Shown: positions 39,287 to 49,255 of the stretch, piece after piece | Layout of the letters: each line of letters begins with the position of its first letter | Numbering within the stretch: position 1 is the first letter of the stretch | Source: an uncultured Bacilli bacterium | Lineage (GTDB): Bacteria; Bacillota_I; Bacilli_A; RFN20; CAG-449 | NCBI GenBank assembly: GCA_947629415.1 | Contig: CANRDP010000008.1 | Location: 1 to 49,689 of the forward strand | Reading direction: 5' to 3' | Length of the DNA: 49,689 bases | Translations under genes and position numbers: made by a program | Notes under the pieces: model-generated | The model's database searches: none | What the model was told of the DNA's origin: nothing | Seen by the model: only the letters and a program-made list of their open reading frames with translations

Positions 39287-39710
39287 ACAAATTTCTCATA
39301 TTTCATGGTTGATTTCTGCGTCGAAAGAACAGATGCAGTTTTTAACCAAAGAATTTAAAAATGCTTTTGAATCACCTTATATAAAAAAAGATCATGTTTT
39401 ATTGAAATCTTCTTATCATCTCAATTTAGCGAGAATTTTATTAACACAAGTAGAAAAAAATTATATTGCCATGATTCGCGGAGGGAGGTTTTTTTCTTCG
39501 GTATTGATGCATATCAAAAATACGTATCTACAGCGATCTTGCTTTCAATTATCCATGAGTTTTGATTATTTTAAAGAAGGTAGTTTCAAAATCGAACAAA
39601 TTTCTCCTGCTTTGCATAAATCTTTATTTTCAAAATGGTCGCAACTGACCATGATGCTCAATCAACTGGTTCGTGAATTTGACTGTTTATTATCTTCAAT
39701 GAAAGAATAA
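39273..39710 (+). CDS. Hypothetical alpha-helical protein
   Basis: Overlaps upstream ORF; no recognised motifs. Confidence 0.55.
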   Translation: MEQNKQISHISWLISASKEQMQFLTKEFKNAFESPYIKKDHVLLKSSYHLNLARILLTQVEKNYIAMIRGGRFFSSVLMHIKNTYLQRSCFQLSMSFDYFKEGSFKIEQISPALHKSLFSKWSQLTMMLNQLVREFDCLLSSMKE

Positions 39711-39729
39711 AAAAAACATCTTGCGATGG

Positions 39730-40224
39730 TTAATTTTTTTTGAATAAACGGAAAGCAATAATATTTCCGATTCCTTGCACAATCATCAAGGCCGCGGCTA
39801 AGACCTGTCCGGCACCGCATTGATATTCCGCCGCAGGAATTTTCCCGGCACCGCCTCCGACATTTAAACGAATCCAAGAAGCATGATAACTGCAAGTAAA
39901 AGCCACAGCAACGATTAATAAAATCGTAGAAAAAATATAAAATCCTCGTCCGTATTTCGACATAAATCCGGAACATAGACTGGCAAGCAATACCAAAATC
40001 AATATGGTAAGTCCCACCCCATTTATCGGTGAAAAGTTTAAAGTTAAAGTTGATCCGATTTTCACGGATAATCCGAAAACCGAACTGAATCCGTTAATTC
40101 CGCCATCATATAAAGCATTATTAATATAAGCTACTGGAAAAGCAAGAAATAATATGATGGAAACTATACCCATAATCGCAAGAATTAAAGGTACAAATTT
40201 TAATTCTTTTTGTAATTTATTCAT
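39730..40224 (-). CDS. Hypothetical four-TM membrane protein
   Basis: Start at MNKLQKELKF with SD TTGGAGG; four predicted TM helices. Confidence 0.65.
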   Translation of the reverse strand: MNKLQKELKFVPLILAIMGIVSIILFLAFPVAYINNALYDGGINGFSSVFGLSVKIGSTLTLNFSPINGVGLTILILVLLASLCSGFMSKYGRGFYIFSTILLIVAVAFTCSYHASWIRLNVGGGAGKIPAAEYQCGAGQVLAAALMIVQGIGNIIAFRLFKKN

Positions 40225-40375
40225 AGATTCAACCTCCAAATAAGTGATTGCTAAAATAATATACCATACTCCTTTTTTTTCTACAATAATTGAAAATAAA
40301 TTTTCATAAAAACGGGGGTAAATTGGCTCGAATTTACAAAAATCTATCATTTTTTCTTATGTTTTAGAAAAAACT

Positions 40376-40403
40376 TTGTAATCGGAACTTTAAATGCTAA
40401 AAT
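40376..40403 (+). promoter_or_regulatory. Promoter: -35 TTGTAA, 16 bp, extended -10 TGcTAAAAT
   Basis: Direct match upstream of ATG 40422. Confidence 0.5.
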
Positions 40404-40421
40404 AGATTTTAAGGTGAAACG

Positions 40422-40976
40422 ATGAAACTATATGATATGAGAATTTCCGAATACATCGATGAAGTTTCCAAAAAATCTTCCGTCCCCGGGGGTGGAAGCG
40501 TTTTAGCCTTGGTAAATGAATTGAGCGCTTCTTTATTGATTATGGTTTTTGAATTTACCCTTCATAAAAAAGGATATGAATCCATACAAGATAAAGTTCA
40601 GAATCACTTGAAAAGTTTAAAAGAAATACAAATTGCATGTCATGAATGGATTCAGTCGGATGCCGATGCATTCTCTGCTTTAATGAATGCTTATCACTTA
40701 AAAAAAGAAGAAATGATTGAAGAAGCTTCGTATAAAGCAGCCTGTATTCCAATGCATTTATATCAAAAAAGCATTCAATTAATGGAAATAGCAAAAGAAG
40801 CAATACAAACGGCAAATAAAAATTTAATTTCGGATGCACAAATTGCCTATCGTTTGGCAGAAGCATCTCTAGAAGGTTCTCTTCACCACGTTCAAGTGAA
40901 TATGCCTCATGTTACCGCAGAACATAAACAAGAACTAGAGGATTTTTTAAAAGGAGTTAAAAATGAAAAGTTATAA
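40422..40976 (+). CDS. Cyclodeaminase/cyclohydrolase family protein (FTCD C-terminal-like)
   Basis: ISEYIDEVSKKSSVPGGGSVLALVNELSASLL. Confidence 0.85.
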   Translation: MKLYDMRISEYIDEVSKKSSVPGGGSVLALVNELSASLLIMVFEFTLHKKGYESIQDKVQNHLKSLKEIQIACHEWIQSDADAFSALMNAYHLKKEEMIEEASYKAACIPMHLYQKSIQLMEIAKEAIQTANKNLISDAQIAYRLAEASLEGSLHHVQVNMPHVTAEHKQELEDFLKGVKNEKL

Positions 40977-41316
40977 AGAATGGTCGCATTTAAAGCAAAA
41001 AGAAGATAAAAAAAATCCTTTTTCTTCTTTATATCAATATGAAGATGAAAGTGAATTTTATATTGAACCGATTTTTTATTCCTATTTTCAATCTTTAATT
41101 CTTCATTATCCGGATAAAGTCCAAGAAATTTTAAAAACAATGGAAGAAATAGTGAAAAAAAATCGTCTCGTTATTTTTACGGGCATGGATGAAGAAGTGG
41201 ATACAGAACCTCTTACAAAAAAAGAAAATGCCATTTTAATAACAATTTATGATATTGCCGATCGTTTAAACTTATATATTGAAAATAAATCTCGTGGCTC
41301 GGATTATGGAGATTAA
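40963..41316 (+). CDS. Hypothetical protein
   Basis: Overlaps upstream gene by 14 nt, SD aaggag; no recognised family. Confidence 0.6.
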   Translation: MKSYKEWSHLKQKEDKKNPFSSLYQYEDESEFYIEPIFYSYFQSLILHYPDKVQEILKTMEEIVKKNRLVIFTGMDEEVDTEPLTKKENAILITIYDIADRLNLYIENKSRGSDYGD

Positions 41317-41327
41317 AGGAGGAAATT

Positions 41328-42245
41328 ATGGAAGCACAAAAATTTAAATTAGATACTTTGGAAGGTAGAACAAGAGTTGGTTATTATTGGAAAAGTAATC
41401 GGAAAGATGCCATAGGAAATGTAGTTATTTCTCACGGCATGTGTGAATACGCCATGCGATACGATGACTTTGCCAAATTTTTAGCAAAAAACGGTTATGA
41501 TGTTTTTGCATTAGATCAAATTGGTCATGGAGAAAATGCCCCGGATGGATATGGCGTCTGGGAAGAAGATACTTTTAAACAATGTGTAAAGAATTTACAT
41601 ACCATTATGCAACAATTGCGTGCTACTTCAAAACCGACATATTTAATCGGTCATTCTATGGGCTCGTTCATTTGCCAATATTATTTTGAAAAATATTCCA
41701 GAGAATTGCATATCAAAAAAGCAGTTTTAATCGGCACTTCCGGCCCCAGAACCATTTATCATTTTGCTTCTTTTCTTGCCAATGTACATGCGAAATTTCA
41801 TAAATTAAATAAACCATCCAAATTTTTAAATACATTATCCTTCGGTTCTTTCAATAAAAAAATTGCAAAAAAAGATCGTCGTACTCCTTACGATTGGATC
41901 TGTGGAAATGAAGAAATTATCGACAAATATGCCGCGGATGAAAGATGTACTTTCATTCCTTCAATTGGCTTTTTCAAATCTTTTTATAATTCTTTAACTC
42001 GCCTTTATATCAAAAAAAGATTGGAATGCATTCCAAAAGATTTACCTATTCTCATCCTAGGCGGTTCCGAAGATCCGGTAGCTCAATACGGAAAAGGGCT
42101 ACATAATTTACAAGCCCTCTACGGAAAATATGGTATTACAAGTCAATTAAAAGAATATAAAGATATGCGTCATGAAATTCTGAACGAAAAAGGTCATGAC
42201 GAAGTTTATCAAGATATTTTGAGTTTTTTGCAAGAAAATAATTGA
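41328..42245 (+). CDS. Alpha/beta hydrolase (monoacylglycerol lipase/lysophospholipase-like)
   Basis: HGMCEYAMRYDDFAKFLA, IGHSMGSFICQYY, catalytic Asp/His region GGSEDPV, MRHEILNE. Confidence 0.9.
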   Translation: MEAQKFKLDTLEGRTRVGYYWKSNRKDAIGNVVISHGMCEYAMRYDDFAKFLAKNGYDVFALDQIGHGENAPDGYGVWEEDTFKQCVKNLHTIMQQLRATSKPTYLIGHSMGSFICQYYFEKYSRELHIKKAVLIGTSGPRTIYHFASFLANVHAKFHKLNKPSKFLNTLSFGSFNKKIAKKDRRTPYDWICGNEEIIDKYAADERCTFIPSIGFFKSFYNSLTRLYIKKRLECIPKDLPILILGGSEDPVAQYGKGLHNLQALYGKYGITSQLKEYKDMRHEILNEKGHDEVYQDILSFLQENN

Positions 42246-42354
42246 TTCTTTGTTTACTTCGTAAACAAACTTCTCCGTGTAAATTGTGCCTTGCTTGCAT
42301 AAAATGTGTTTTTTGTGTACAATAAATTCGATAATTATTTAAGGATGTGTTTCT

Positions 42355-43686
42355 ATGAAAATTACCATTGTTGGAATCGGATTTATTGGTCTTGTTAATG
42401 CTTTAGGATTTACGGCACAAGGTCATAGTGTTTTTGCTTTGGACTCAGACAAGAAAAAAATTGCCGCATTAAGAAAAGGTGAAACTTCTATCTCGGAATA
42501 TAAATTGTCGGAATATTTACAAAAATATGGAGATAAAATTCGTTTTACTTCGGAATATCGTGATGCGATTTATGGTGCAGACATCATTATTTTTTGTAAT
42601 GAAATTCCGGAAAAAGAACCCGGAGTTTGTGACTTAGTTAATTTTTATTCTACCATCAAAGAATGTGCCAAACATATACAAAATGATGTTACCGTTGTCA
42701 TTCGTTCCACCGTTCCGGTCGGAACAAATGCCGAGGTAAAAGAATACTTGGATATTTTATTGAATCATCGTTATAAGGTCAATGTGGTGTCCAATCCGGA
42801 TTTCTGTGCTCAAGGTACTGCGATGAAAGACATGTTGCAACCGGCACGAATTGTTGTCGGTTTATCTTCCAAAGAAGCCCGTACTGCAATGGAAGCACTC
42901 TATACCGGAATTACCAGTAAAGAATGTCCGATGCTCGTTGTTTCTCCGGAAAGTGCGGAACTTATTAAATATGCTTCCAATGCTTATTTGGCAGTAAAAC
43001 TTTCTTATATTAATGAAATTGCCGATTTGTGTGATTTAATCGGAGCGGATATTCAAGAAGTAAGTTATGGTATCGGACTTGATCCGAGAATCGGAGGAAA
43101 ATACCTTTATTCCGGAGTTGGATTCGGTGGCCCTTCTTTACCTCAGGATACAAAAGTGCTTGCCGCTTTAGCCGAAGAACATAATGTGTCTTTAACCGTT
43201 CTCGACGCAGCTATGCGTGTAAACGATCGTAGACCTTCGCAAATTATTTTAAAAATCAAAAAAGTTTTAGGGGATAACCTTTCCGATAAAAGATTTGCCA
43301 TTCTCGGTTTATCTTATAAAGGGAATACCGATGATATTCGACAATCTCCTGCATTTAAGGTTATTGATGAGTTATTAAAAGAAGATAGTCGTATTATTGC
43401 TTTTGATCCGAAATCAACTTCTGCTTTCCGCAAAAAGATGAAATCCGATCAACATATCGCTTATGCCAATACGCTGGATGAAGCTTTGAAAACATGTGAT
43501 GTTGCCATCTTTTTAAATGAATCGGAAGAATTTAAAAAATTAACCAATGAAGATTTTGTAAACTATATGAAAAAACCTATTGTCTTTGATGGCAAAGGTG
43601 TTTTAAATCCCTATCAATTAAAAGATGTGCTTTATTTTGCAGTCGGAAAAAGAGTGCGAAAAAAGAAAACGGTTCCTCAAAATTAG
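42355..43686 (+). CDS. UDP-glucose/GDP-mannose dehydrogenase family (nucleotide sugar 6-dehydrogenase)
   Basis: GIGFIGLVNALGFTAQGHSV Rossmann motif, SNPDFCAQGTAMKD, ELIKYASNAYLAVKLSYINEIADLC, GFGGPSLPQD (Ser replaces usual catalytic Cys in GGxCxPKD). Confidence 0.85.
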   Translation: MKITIVGIGFIGLVNALGFTAQGHSVFALDSDKKKIAALRKGETSISEYKLSEYLQKYGDKIRFTSEYRDAIYGADIIIFCNEIPEKEPGVCDLVNFYSTIKECAKHIQNDVTVVIRSTVPVGTNAEVKEYLDILLNHRYKVNVVSNPDFCAQGTAMKDMLQPARIVVGLSSKEARTAMEALYTGITSKECPMLVVSPESAELIKYASNAYLAVKLSYINEIADLCDLIGADIQEVSYGIGLDPRIGGKYLYSGVGFGGPSLPQDTKVLAALAEEHNVSLTVLDAAMRVNDRRPSQIILKIKKVLGDNLSDKRFAILGLSYKGNTDDIRQSPAFKVIDELLKEDSRIIAFDPKSTSAFRKKMKSDQHIAYANTLDEALKTCDVAIFLNESEEFKKLTNEDFVNYMKKPIVFDGKGVLNPYQLKDVLYFAVGKRVRKKKTVPQN

Positions 43687-43697
43687 ACCATTAAAAT

Positions 43698-43736
43698 AAG
43701 ATAGTTACGATATCAAATCGAACTATCTTTTTTCTT
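43698..43736. terminator. Bidirectional intrinsic terminator between convergent genes
   Basis: AAGATAGTT-14 nt-AACTATCTTTTTT. Confidence 0.75.
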
Positions 43737-44856
43737 ATTTCTTTTTTTGGCTTTCTTTTTCCGCGGGGGCATTGGCCATTTCTCCGCGTGTCAATCTTGT
43801 CGATAAGAAGATACAACGGAAACCGACGAACATCAAAAATCCGATGGATTGCATTGTCGGAACAATAAAAGCCAAAAGCATTGCCAATAATGACGGACAC
43901 AAGGTAGCAAAAGTAATCAACTTTAAAGCGCCGCCGAAGCCGACTTTACCGCATTGTGCCGATTTAAATCGGGACATAATAACCACCGTCAATGCCATAA
44001 TCAATACAACCAAAACATTCAATGAAGCATAGATAATGCTATTTAACATCAGATTGGACATCTTGGTCGGCTGATAGGCTTGATCAAAAAAAGTCTTCCA
44101 TCTTTCCATTGTCTGACTCGGCATTGAAGAATTGAAAAATGTCGTTAAATTTCTGTTTCTTGTTTCGACATCGGAATAAACTCCTGTCATCCCGGAAGCC
44201 GACGCGGTTTCTTTTAAACTTAATGTTCCATCCGGTTGAACCAAGAATTTTGTCGTCGCATCATTTGGATAAACATGGAAATAGAAAAAATCTTCCGTGA
44301 ATAATAATGTTGTATACATTTTGGAAACCTGAAAACCTTCACTGTCTTTTGGTTCTGCCGTCGGATAGGAAACCGCAAGAGCATTTCGTACATCCACCAT
44401 CTTTTCATTAATATTGTTATATGTCGGATTTTTTTGTACGGAGAAATCAATATAACTTATCAACATCGTTGTTTGATTTTCTCTTCCTATTTCAATATAA
44501 GAAATTTCTTCATCGCCTTTTATCGTAATTTTTTTTGCAGTGTCGATGTCTGAAAATGTTTTTCCCTCTTCCATTTTCATTTTACCATCTTCGATTTTCA
44601 AAACAATTTTGGCTTCATCTCCATTCAAATATTCAAAAGAGAATCTTTCCAAAGAATAATCGACATTCTGCGTCATACTATTGGTAATGACCGCACTTCC
44701 ATTCGTATTTAATATAGAAACAAATGCAGGAATCAAAGAAATAAGAATGGAAAGCAACAACACCAAAACGGTAAGCCACCATTTTTGCTTTCTACCTTCT
44801 TTGATAATTACTTCATTTGAGAAAAGTCCACGGAGTAAAAATTTTAATGTATTCAT
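43735..44856 (-). CDS. Hypothetical membrane protein (possibly DUF1189-like)
   Basis: N-terminal TM, extracytoplasmic domain, C-terminal TM cluster. Confidence 0.55.
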   Translation of the reverse strand: MNTLKFLLRGLFSNEVIIKEGRKQKWWLTVLVLLLSILISLIPAFVSILNTNGSAVITNSMTQNVDYSLERFSFEYLNGDEAKIVLKIEDGKMKMEEGKTFSDIDTAKKITIKGDEEISYIEIGRENQTTMLISYIDFSVQKNPTYNNINEKMVDVRNALAVSYPTAEPKDSEGFQVSKMYTTLLFTEDFFYFHVYPNDATTKFLVQPDGTLSLKETASASGMTGVYSDVETRNRNLTTFFNSSMPSQTMERWKTFFDQAYQPTKMSNLMLNSIIYASLNVLVVLIMALTVVIMSRFKSAQCGKVGFGGALKLITFATLCPSLLAMLLAFIVPTMQSIGFLMFVGFRCIFLSTRLTRGEMANAPAEKESQKKK

Positions 44857-44962
44857 TTTTTCTTTCCTTTCTATGTTAAGATAGCATTTATCACTTCATT
44901 TTTCAATGAAAATTGTTTTTCCCTATTTTATAAAAAAATTGCCAAAAAGAAGATTTTTCTTT

Positions 44963-45322
44963 TTAACTCAAGGAATTATCTAACTCTTGAATCACCGTAA
45001 TAATTGCATTGTATTGTTTACTTACCATTTCAAAAAGGGAGATGGATTCTTCTATTTTTTTGGCACGTAATGCCTCGGTAAGTTGATAGACCGAATTATA
45101 AAAAGAAGTAAATCCCAAGTTCATGCATACACCCTTTAAAGTATGTGCTCCACGAAATGCCACATCATAATCTTTCATCGACATAGCTTCAGCCAAAATC
45201 TTATAGCTATCATCTTTTAAAAACATTAAGGCAAATCGTTTTACGCGCATCGGATCACGAAATCGATTTAATACTTCATTATAATCGCCACCGATTTTTT
45301 TATAACATTCTTCTATATTCAT
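44963..45322 (-). CDS. HPt (histidine phosphotransfer) domain protein
   Basis: RGAHTLKGVCMNLGF phospho-acceptor motif. Confidence 0.85.
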   Translation of the reverse strand: MNIEECYKKIGGDYNEVLNRFRDPMRVKRFALMFLKDDSYKILAEAMSMKDYDVAFRGAHTLKGVCMNLGFTSFYNSVYQLTEALRAKKIEESISLFEMVSKQYNAIITVIQELDNSLS

Positions 45323-46881
45323 TTTTCTGTTCCTTTTTCATTCAAATTATCGCTATATGTCAATAATTTTTTGACCTTATGAAGATCCAGCACTTTTCCG
45401 ATTGCTCCAATAAATTGGGGTGTCGATTCGTGAGACCATAAACTTTGCGCAATAACGCGACATAATTTCCATTTTTTCCCCATCAATAATTCGCAATCAA
45501 ACCGCACAATTGGATCTGTCGGTGTTGTTTTTCGAAGAATCGCAGAAAATTCTTTTAATTTGTCTTCTTTGATGATTTTCAATAATTCTTTGCTTTCCTT
45601 TGGATTGATAATTAATTCCGGTATGCGCAATTTATTTTGCCCGTAATCGCTAATCGTTACCATCGGAGGTTCGGGAGTATATTCAAAATGAATTTCTTCC
45701 GACATTTTTGCATAAAATTGATATTTAATTCTTTCTTTGTCCAATAATTCCAATGTTCTTCCCGATGCGGTCAGTTCGTTATCCGAAATTAAATTTCGCG
45801 CATAATTCATCGTTTCTTCTTTTGTTTCGGAACTTAAAGAAGATAATCTTAACTCTTTTCGAATCGTCTCCGAAATTTTTAAAAAGCAATCCAAAAGAAC
45901 CGGATTAAAAGTTCCGCATTCTCCGTTTTTTATCATCTGCACGGCTTGTGCATGGGAAAAGGCTTTTTTATACACTCTTTCGCTTGTCAAAGCATCATAA
46001 ACATCCGCGATAGAAACAAGTTGAGCCGAAATCGGAATTTCATCCCCTTTTAATCCATCCGGATATCCTCTTCCGTCATATCGTTCATGGTGATAACGAC
46101 ATATTTCCCGAGCATATTTCAAAAGGGGTTCTTCCATGGAAAACGGTAAATGCTCCAAGATTTTATAACCCTCGGTCGTATGTGTTTTCATAATTTCAAA
46201 TTCTTCCGGTGTTAATCTTCCCGGTTTATTCAGAATATTATCCGGAATTGCGATTTTTCCGATATCATGCAAGGCCGAAGCCGTTGCAATCAAATTAATT
46301 TCTTCATTGGTCAATTTATAATCGGTATAAGTATTGATAGCTTTTGCCAAAAGTTCCGTAATGGTATGAATGTGTAAAACATGCAACCCGCTTTCTCCGT
46401 TACGAAATTCGACAATATGGCTTAAAATCGCAATCATCATGTTGTTGCTTTTTTGCTTTTCAAAAATCTGATCTGCGACCATACCCACTAATTTTTTTTG
46501 CTTGGCATAAAGCATTATGGTATTTTTGACTCTGCGAAGAACCACATTGGTATCGAAAGGTCTTTTGATAAGATCCGTCGCACCTAAAGTATAAGCTCTT
46601 TCCACATAAGAAGAACCACTTTCCGCGGTAATCATAATCACGGGAATATCTTCTATCCAATGATACGCATTCATGGTAGCAAGAACATCAAATCCATCCA
46701 TATTCGGCATAACAATATCCAACAAAATAACCGATATCCCGGATCCGTTTTGTTTGATAATATTAATTGCTTTGAGCCCGTCTTCTGCTTCCAGAATTTC
46801 AAATTCCTCTCCAAGCATATCCGCTAATATCGATCGATTCATTTCCGAATCATCAACAATTAAAACTTTTTCTTTTTTCAT
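45319..46881 (-). CDS. Response regulator with HD-GYP domain and C-terminal PAS-like domain
   Basis: Receiver (VDDSEMNRSIL, LLDIVMPNMDG); HDIGKIAIPD, HHERYDGRGYPDGL; C-terminal PAS-like segment. Confidence 0.9.
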   Translation of the reverse strand: MKKEKVLIVDDSEMNRSILADMLGEEFEILEAEDGLKAINIIKQNGSGISVILLDIVMPNMDGFDVLATMNAYHWIEDIPVIMITAESGSSYVERAYTLGATDLIKRPFDTNVVLRRVKNTIMLYAKQKKLVGMVADQIFEKQKSNNMMIAILSHIVEFRNGESGLHVLHIHTITELLAKAINTYTDYKLTNEEINLIATASALHDIGKIAIPDNILNKPGRLTPEEFEIMKTHTTEGYKILEHLPFSMEEPLLKYAREICRYHHERYDGRGYPDGLKGDEIPISAQLVSIADVYDALTSERVYKKAFSHAQAVQMIKNGECGTFNPVLLDCFLKISETIRKELRLSSLSSETKEETMNYARNLISDNELTASGRTLELLDKERIKYQFYAKMSEEIHFEYTPEPPMVTISDYGQNKLRIPELIINPKESKELLKIIKEDKLKEFSAILRKTTPTDPIVRFDCELLMGKKWKLCRVIAQSLWSHESTPQFIGAIGKVLDLHKVKKLLTYSDNLNEKGTEK

Positions 46882-47005
46882 ATTTACTTCCTAATCAACA
46901 TTATTATAGTAAAACAAGAAACGAAACAAAACTATTTTTATTCCATTCGGAAAGAAAAGAAGAAATTTGTTTGATTCTTAATTTTTTATCAATACTTTCA
47001 GAAAA

Positions 47006-47422
47006 TTACAAAACTTGTTGCTCTTTATCATCGAGCATAATAACGATATCGACATCTTTCCAATTTTCTTTCAAAGAAAATCCCAGAATTTTGGTGTCTT
47101 CAAAAATTTGTTCCGGAGAAGAATAAAATTTGGATTCCAAAAAATATTTTGTTTTTTTCAAAACATTATTGTCTCCGTTTAATTTACCGAATAAAACTTT
47201 TTTACCATTTACATTGGCATAAATGGTTACCGAAATCGGTCGAGATAAAATTTCCATAATTTCTTCAAGATCATATGGCTTAGAAAAATATTGCCCTTTG
47301 TTCTTCAAATTTTGCAATACTTCTTCCATCTTTTGAATACTTCTTTTTTCAACAGTTGTTTCTATTGAATTGGTTTTTTCTACTTTCTTTTTTTTCTTTT
47401 TAAATAAACCCATATCCATCAC
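47006..47422 (-). CDS. Hypothetical protein with poly-Lys N-terminus
   Basis: ORF with SD GAGGTG and extended -10 upstream; no recognised family. Confidence 0.6.
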   Translation of the reverse strand: MMDMGLFKKKKKKVEKTNSIETTVEKRSIQKMEEVLQNLKNKGQYFSKPYDLEEIMEILSRPISVTIYANVNGKKVLFGKLNGDNNVLKKTKYFLESKFYSSPEQIFEDTKILGFSLKENWKDVDIVIMLDDKEQQVL

Positions 47423-47431
47423 CTCAAAATA

Positions 47432-47440
47432 AGTATAGCA
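47432..47440 (-). promoter_or_regulatory. Extended -10 element TGcTATACT
   Basis: Minus strand, immediately upstream of the 47006-47422 gene. Confidence 0.5.
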
Positions 47441-47497
47441 AAAACAAAAACGAAAGCAAAAAAAATCCGTTTTCTTTCGTAGATTCCTCTTCTCTTT

Positions 47498-49255
47498 TTA
47501 TTGTTCGATATAAGACCACATCCGATAATAATATCCCTTATTTTTCAAAAGTGTTTCATGATTTCCCTGCTCGATGATCTTACCATCCTCAATTACAATT
47601 ATTTTGTCGGCATCTTTAATCGTGGATAATCGATGTGCAACAATAAGCATGGTTCCGATGGATTTCATTTTGTGTAAAGATTCTTGGATTAAAAGCTCGG
47701 TTTCGCTATCGATATTCGCCGTAGCTTCATCCAAAATCAAAATAGAAGGTTTTCGTACAATTGTTCTTGCAAAAGATAATAATTGCCGTTGTCCCGCAGA
47801 AAAGTTCGTTCCGTTTTCCCGTACCTCTTCTTTTAAACCGCCGGGTGTTCCTTGAATAAAACGATCCGCATTGACATATTGACAGGCTTCCATGATTTGT
47901 TCCGTAGTAATATCTTCGTTTCGCAACCGAATATTACTTTCGATATTTCCGGAGAATAAGAATACATCCTGAAGCATTTGTCCAATACATTTGCGTAAAG
48001 AAGTAAGTCGTATTTTTCGGATATCGATTCCGTCAATCCGAATGGAACCTTTCTGAATATCATAATTGCGTACAAGCAAAGAAAGTATCGTTGTCTTTCC
48101 CGCCCCGGTTTTTCCGACAAATGCCGCAGTTTCTCCCGGTTGAATTTTGAAACTGACATCTTTTAAAATCCAATTATCTTTTTCATAAGCAAAATAAACA
48201 TGGTCAAATTCAATCAATCCTTGAAAAGAATTTATTTCAATGGCATCTTTTTCATCCACAACTGTCGGGGGAATATCCATTAAAGTAAATAATCGTTCGG
48301 ACGCAGATAAAGCTCTTTGAAAACCATTCAATAAATCGGATAAATTCTGAATCGGTCCGAAAAAATGATCCAAATACATATAAAAAAGCAAAAAAGTTCC
48401 CGCGGTAATATATCCTTGTTCTACATAAGGAATACCAATGGCAAAACAGGTGGCTACGGCCAGAATATATAAAAAACTGATTCCCGGACGATAGAAGGCA
48501 AAAGCCAAAGTTATTTTAAAAGCAGCACTTCTTAATTTTTTATTATGTACTTCAAATTCTTCTTTTTTTCTTTCTTCCTGATTGAATACTTGTGTGATTT
48601 TCATTCCGGATAGATTTTCCGAAAGGAAAGTATTCATTTGCGAAATTTCTTTTCTTTCTTCACGGAAAATTTTCTTTGAAACAAAACGGAAAACAAGAGA
48701 AATAATGGTAACAAGAACCACGAAAATAAGCATAAAAAGTGTTAATTTCCAAGAAACAAAAAACATAATCACAAATGTTCCGAGAATCAATAAAAGATTT
48801 TTTAAAAAATTTACAATCAAATTGGAAAATAAATCGGATACGGCTACCGTATCGTTTGTTACTCTTGTTACCAATTTTCCCACAGGAATTTCATTGAATT
48901 GTGCTAAGGAAAGAGATTCAATATGCGTGAAAACATCCTCTCTTAATTGTACAACGATTTGTTGCCCCGTTTTTTGTAAAAGAATTGATAAAACATAGGA
49001 AAAGCAAATATTGATGATGGATAAAATCAAATAAGTCCCGGCCAAAAGGAAAATCGCAACAATATTAATTTCGGTTAATTTCAATTCTTCCGTTGCTTGT
49101 GAAATAAGAATCGGTAAAATAATTTCCAAAGCAACATTTAAAAGAAGCAGAAAAAATGCAAGAAAAAATCTTGTCCAATGCGGTTTAATATATTGAAGCG
49201 CACGAGAAAAAACTTCCCTGTCTTTCATCATTCGTTGATCTTGTTCCTCAATCAT
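47498..49255 (-). CDS. ABC exporter (TMD-NBD), canonical NBD
   Basis: GKTGAGKTT, FSAGQRQLLSFAR, ILILDEATANIDS, VAHRLST. Confidence 0.93.
   Translation of the reverse strand: MIEEQDQRMMKDREVFSRALQYIKPHWTRFFLAFFLLLLNVALEIILPILISQATEELKLTEINIVAIFLLAGTYLILSIINICFSYVLSILLQKTGQQIVVQLREDVFTHIESLSLAQFNEIPVGKLVTRVTNDTVAVSDLFSNLIVNFLKNLLLILGTFVIMFFVSWKLTLFMLIFVVLVTIISLVFRFVSKKIFREERKEISQMNTFLSENLSGMKITQVFNQEERKKEEFEVHNKKLRSAAFKITLAFAFYRPGISFLYILAVATCFAIGIPYVEQGYITAGTFLLFYMYLDHFFGPIQNLSDLLNGFQRALSASERLFTLMDIPPTVVDEKDAIEINSFQGLIEFDHVYFAYEKDNWILKDVSFKIQPGETAAFVGKTGAGKTTILSLLVRNYDIQKGSIRIDGIDIRKIRLTSLRKCIGQMLQDVFLFSGNIESNIRLRNEDITTEQIMEACQYVNADRFIQGTPGGLKEEVRENGTNFSAGQRQLLSFARTIVRKPSILILDEATANIDSETELLIQESLHKMKSIGTMLIVAHRLSTIKDADKIIVIEDGKIIEQGNHETLLKNKGYYYRMWSYIEQ

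Noticed and set aside
42249-42269. TTTGTTTAC-ttc-GTAAACAAA hairpin after the alpha/beta hydrolase gene
   Set aside because: Perfect 9-bp inverted repeat but no T tract on either strand; may be a terminator variant or a binding site, insufficient support.
47440-47482. ACGAAAG...CTTTCGT stem followed by T-rich stretch on minus strand
   Set aside because: Could be a terminator after the ABC exporter, but the loop is long and T-rich so the call is weak.
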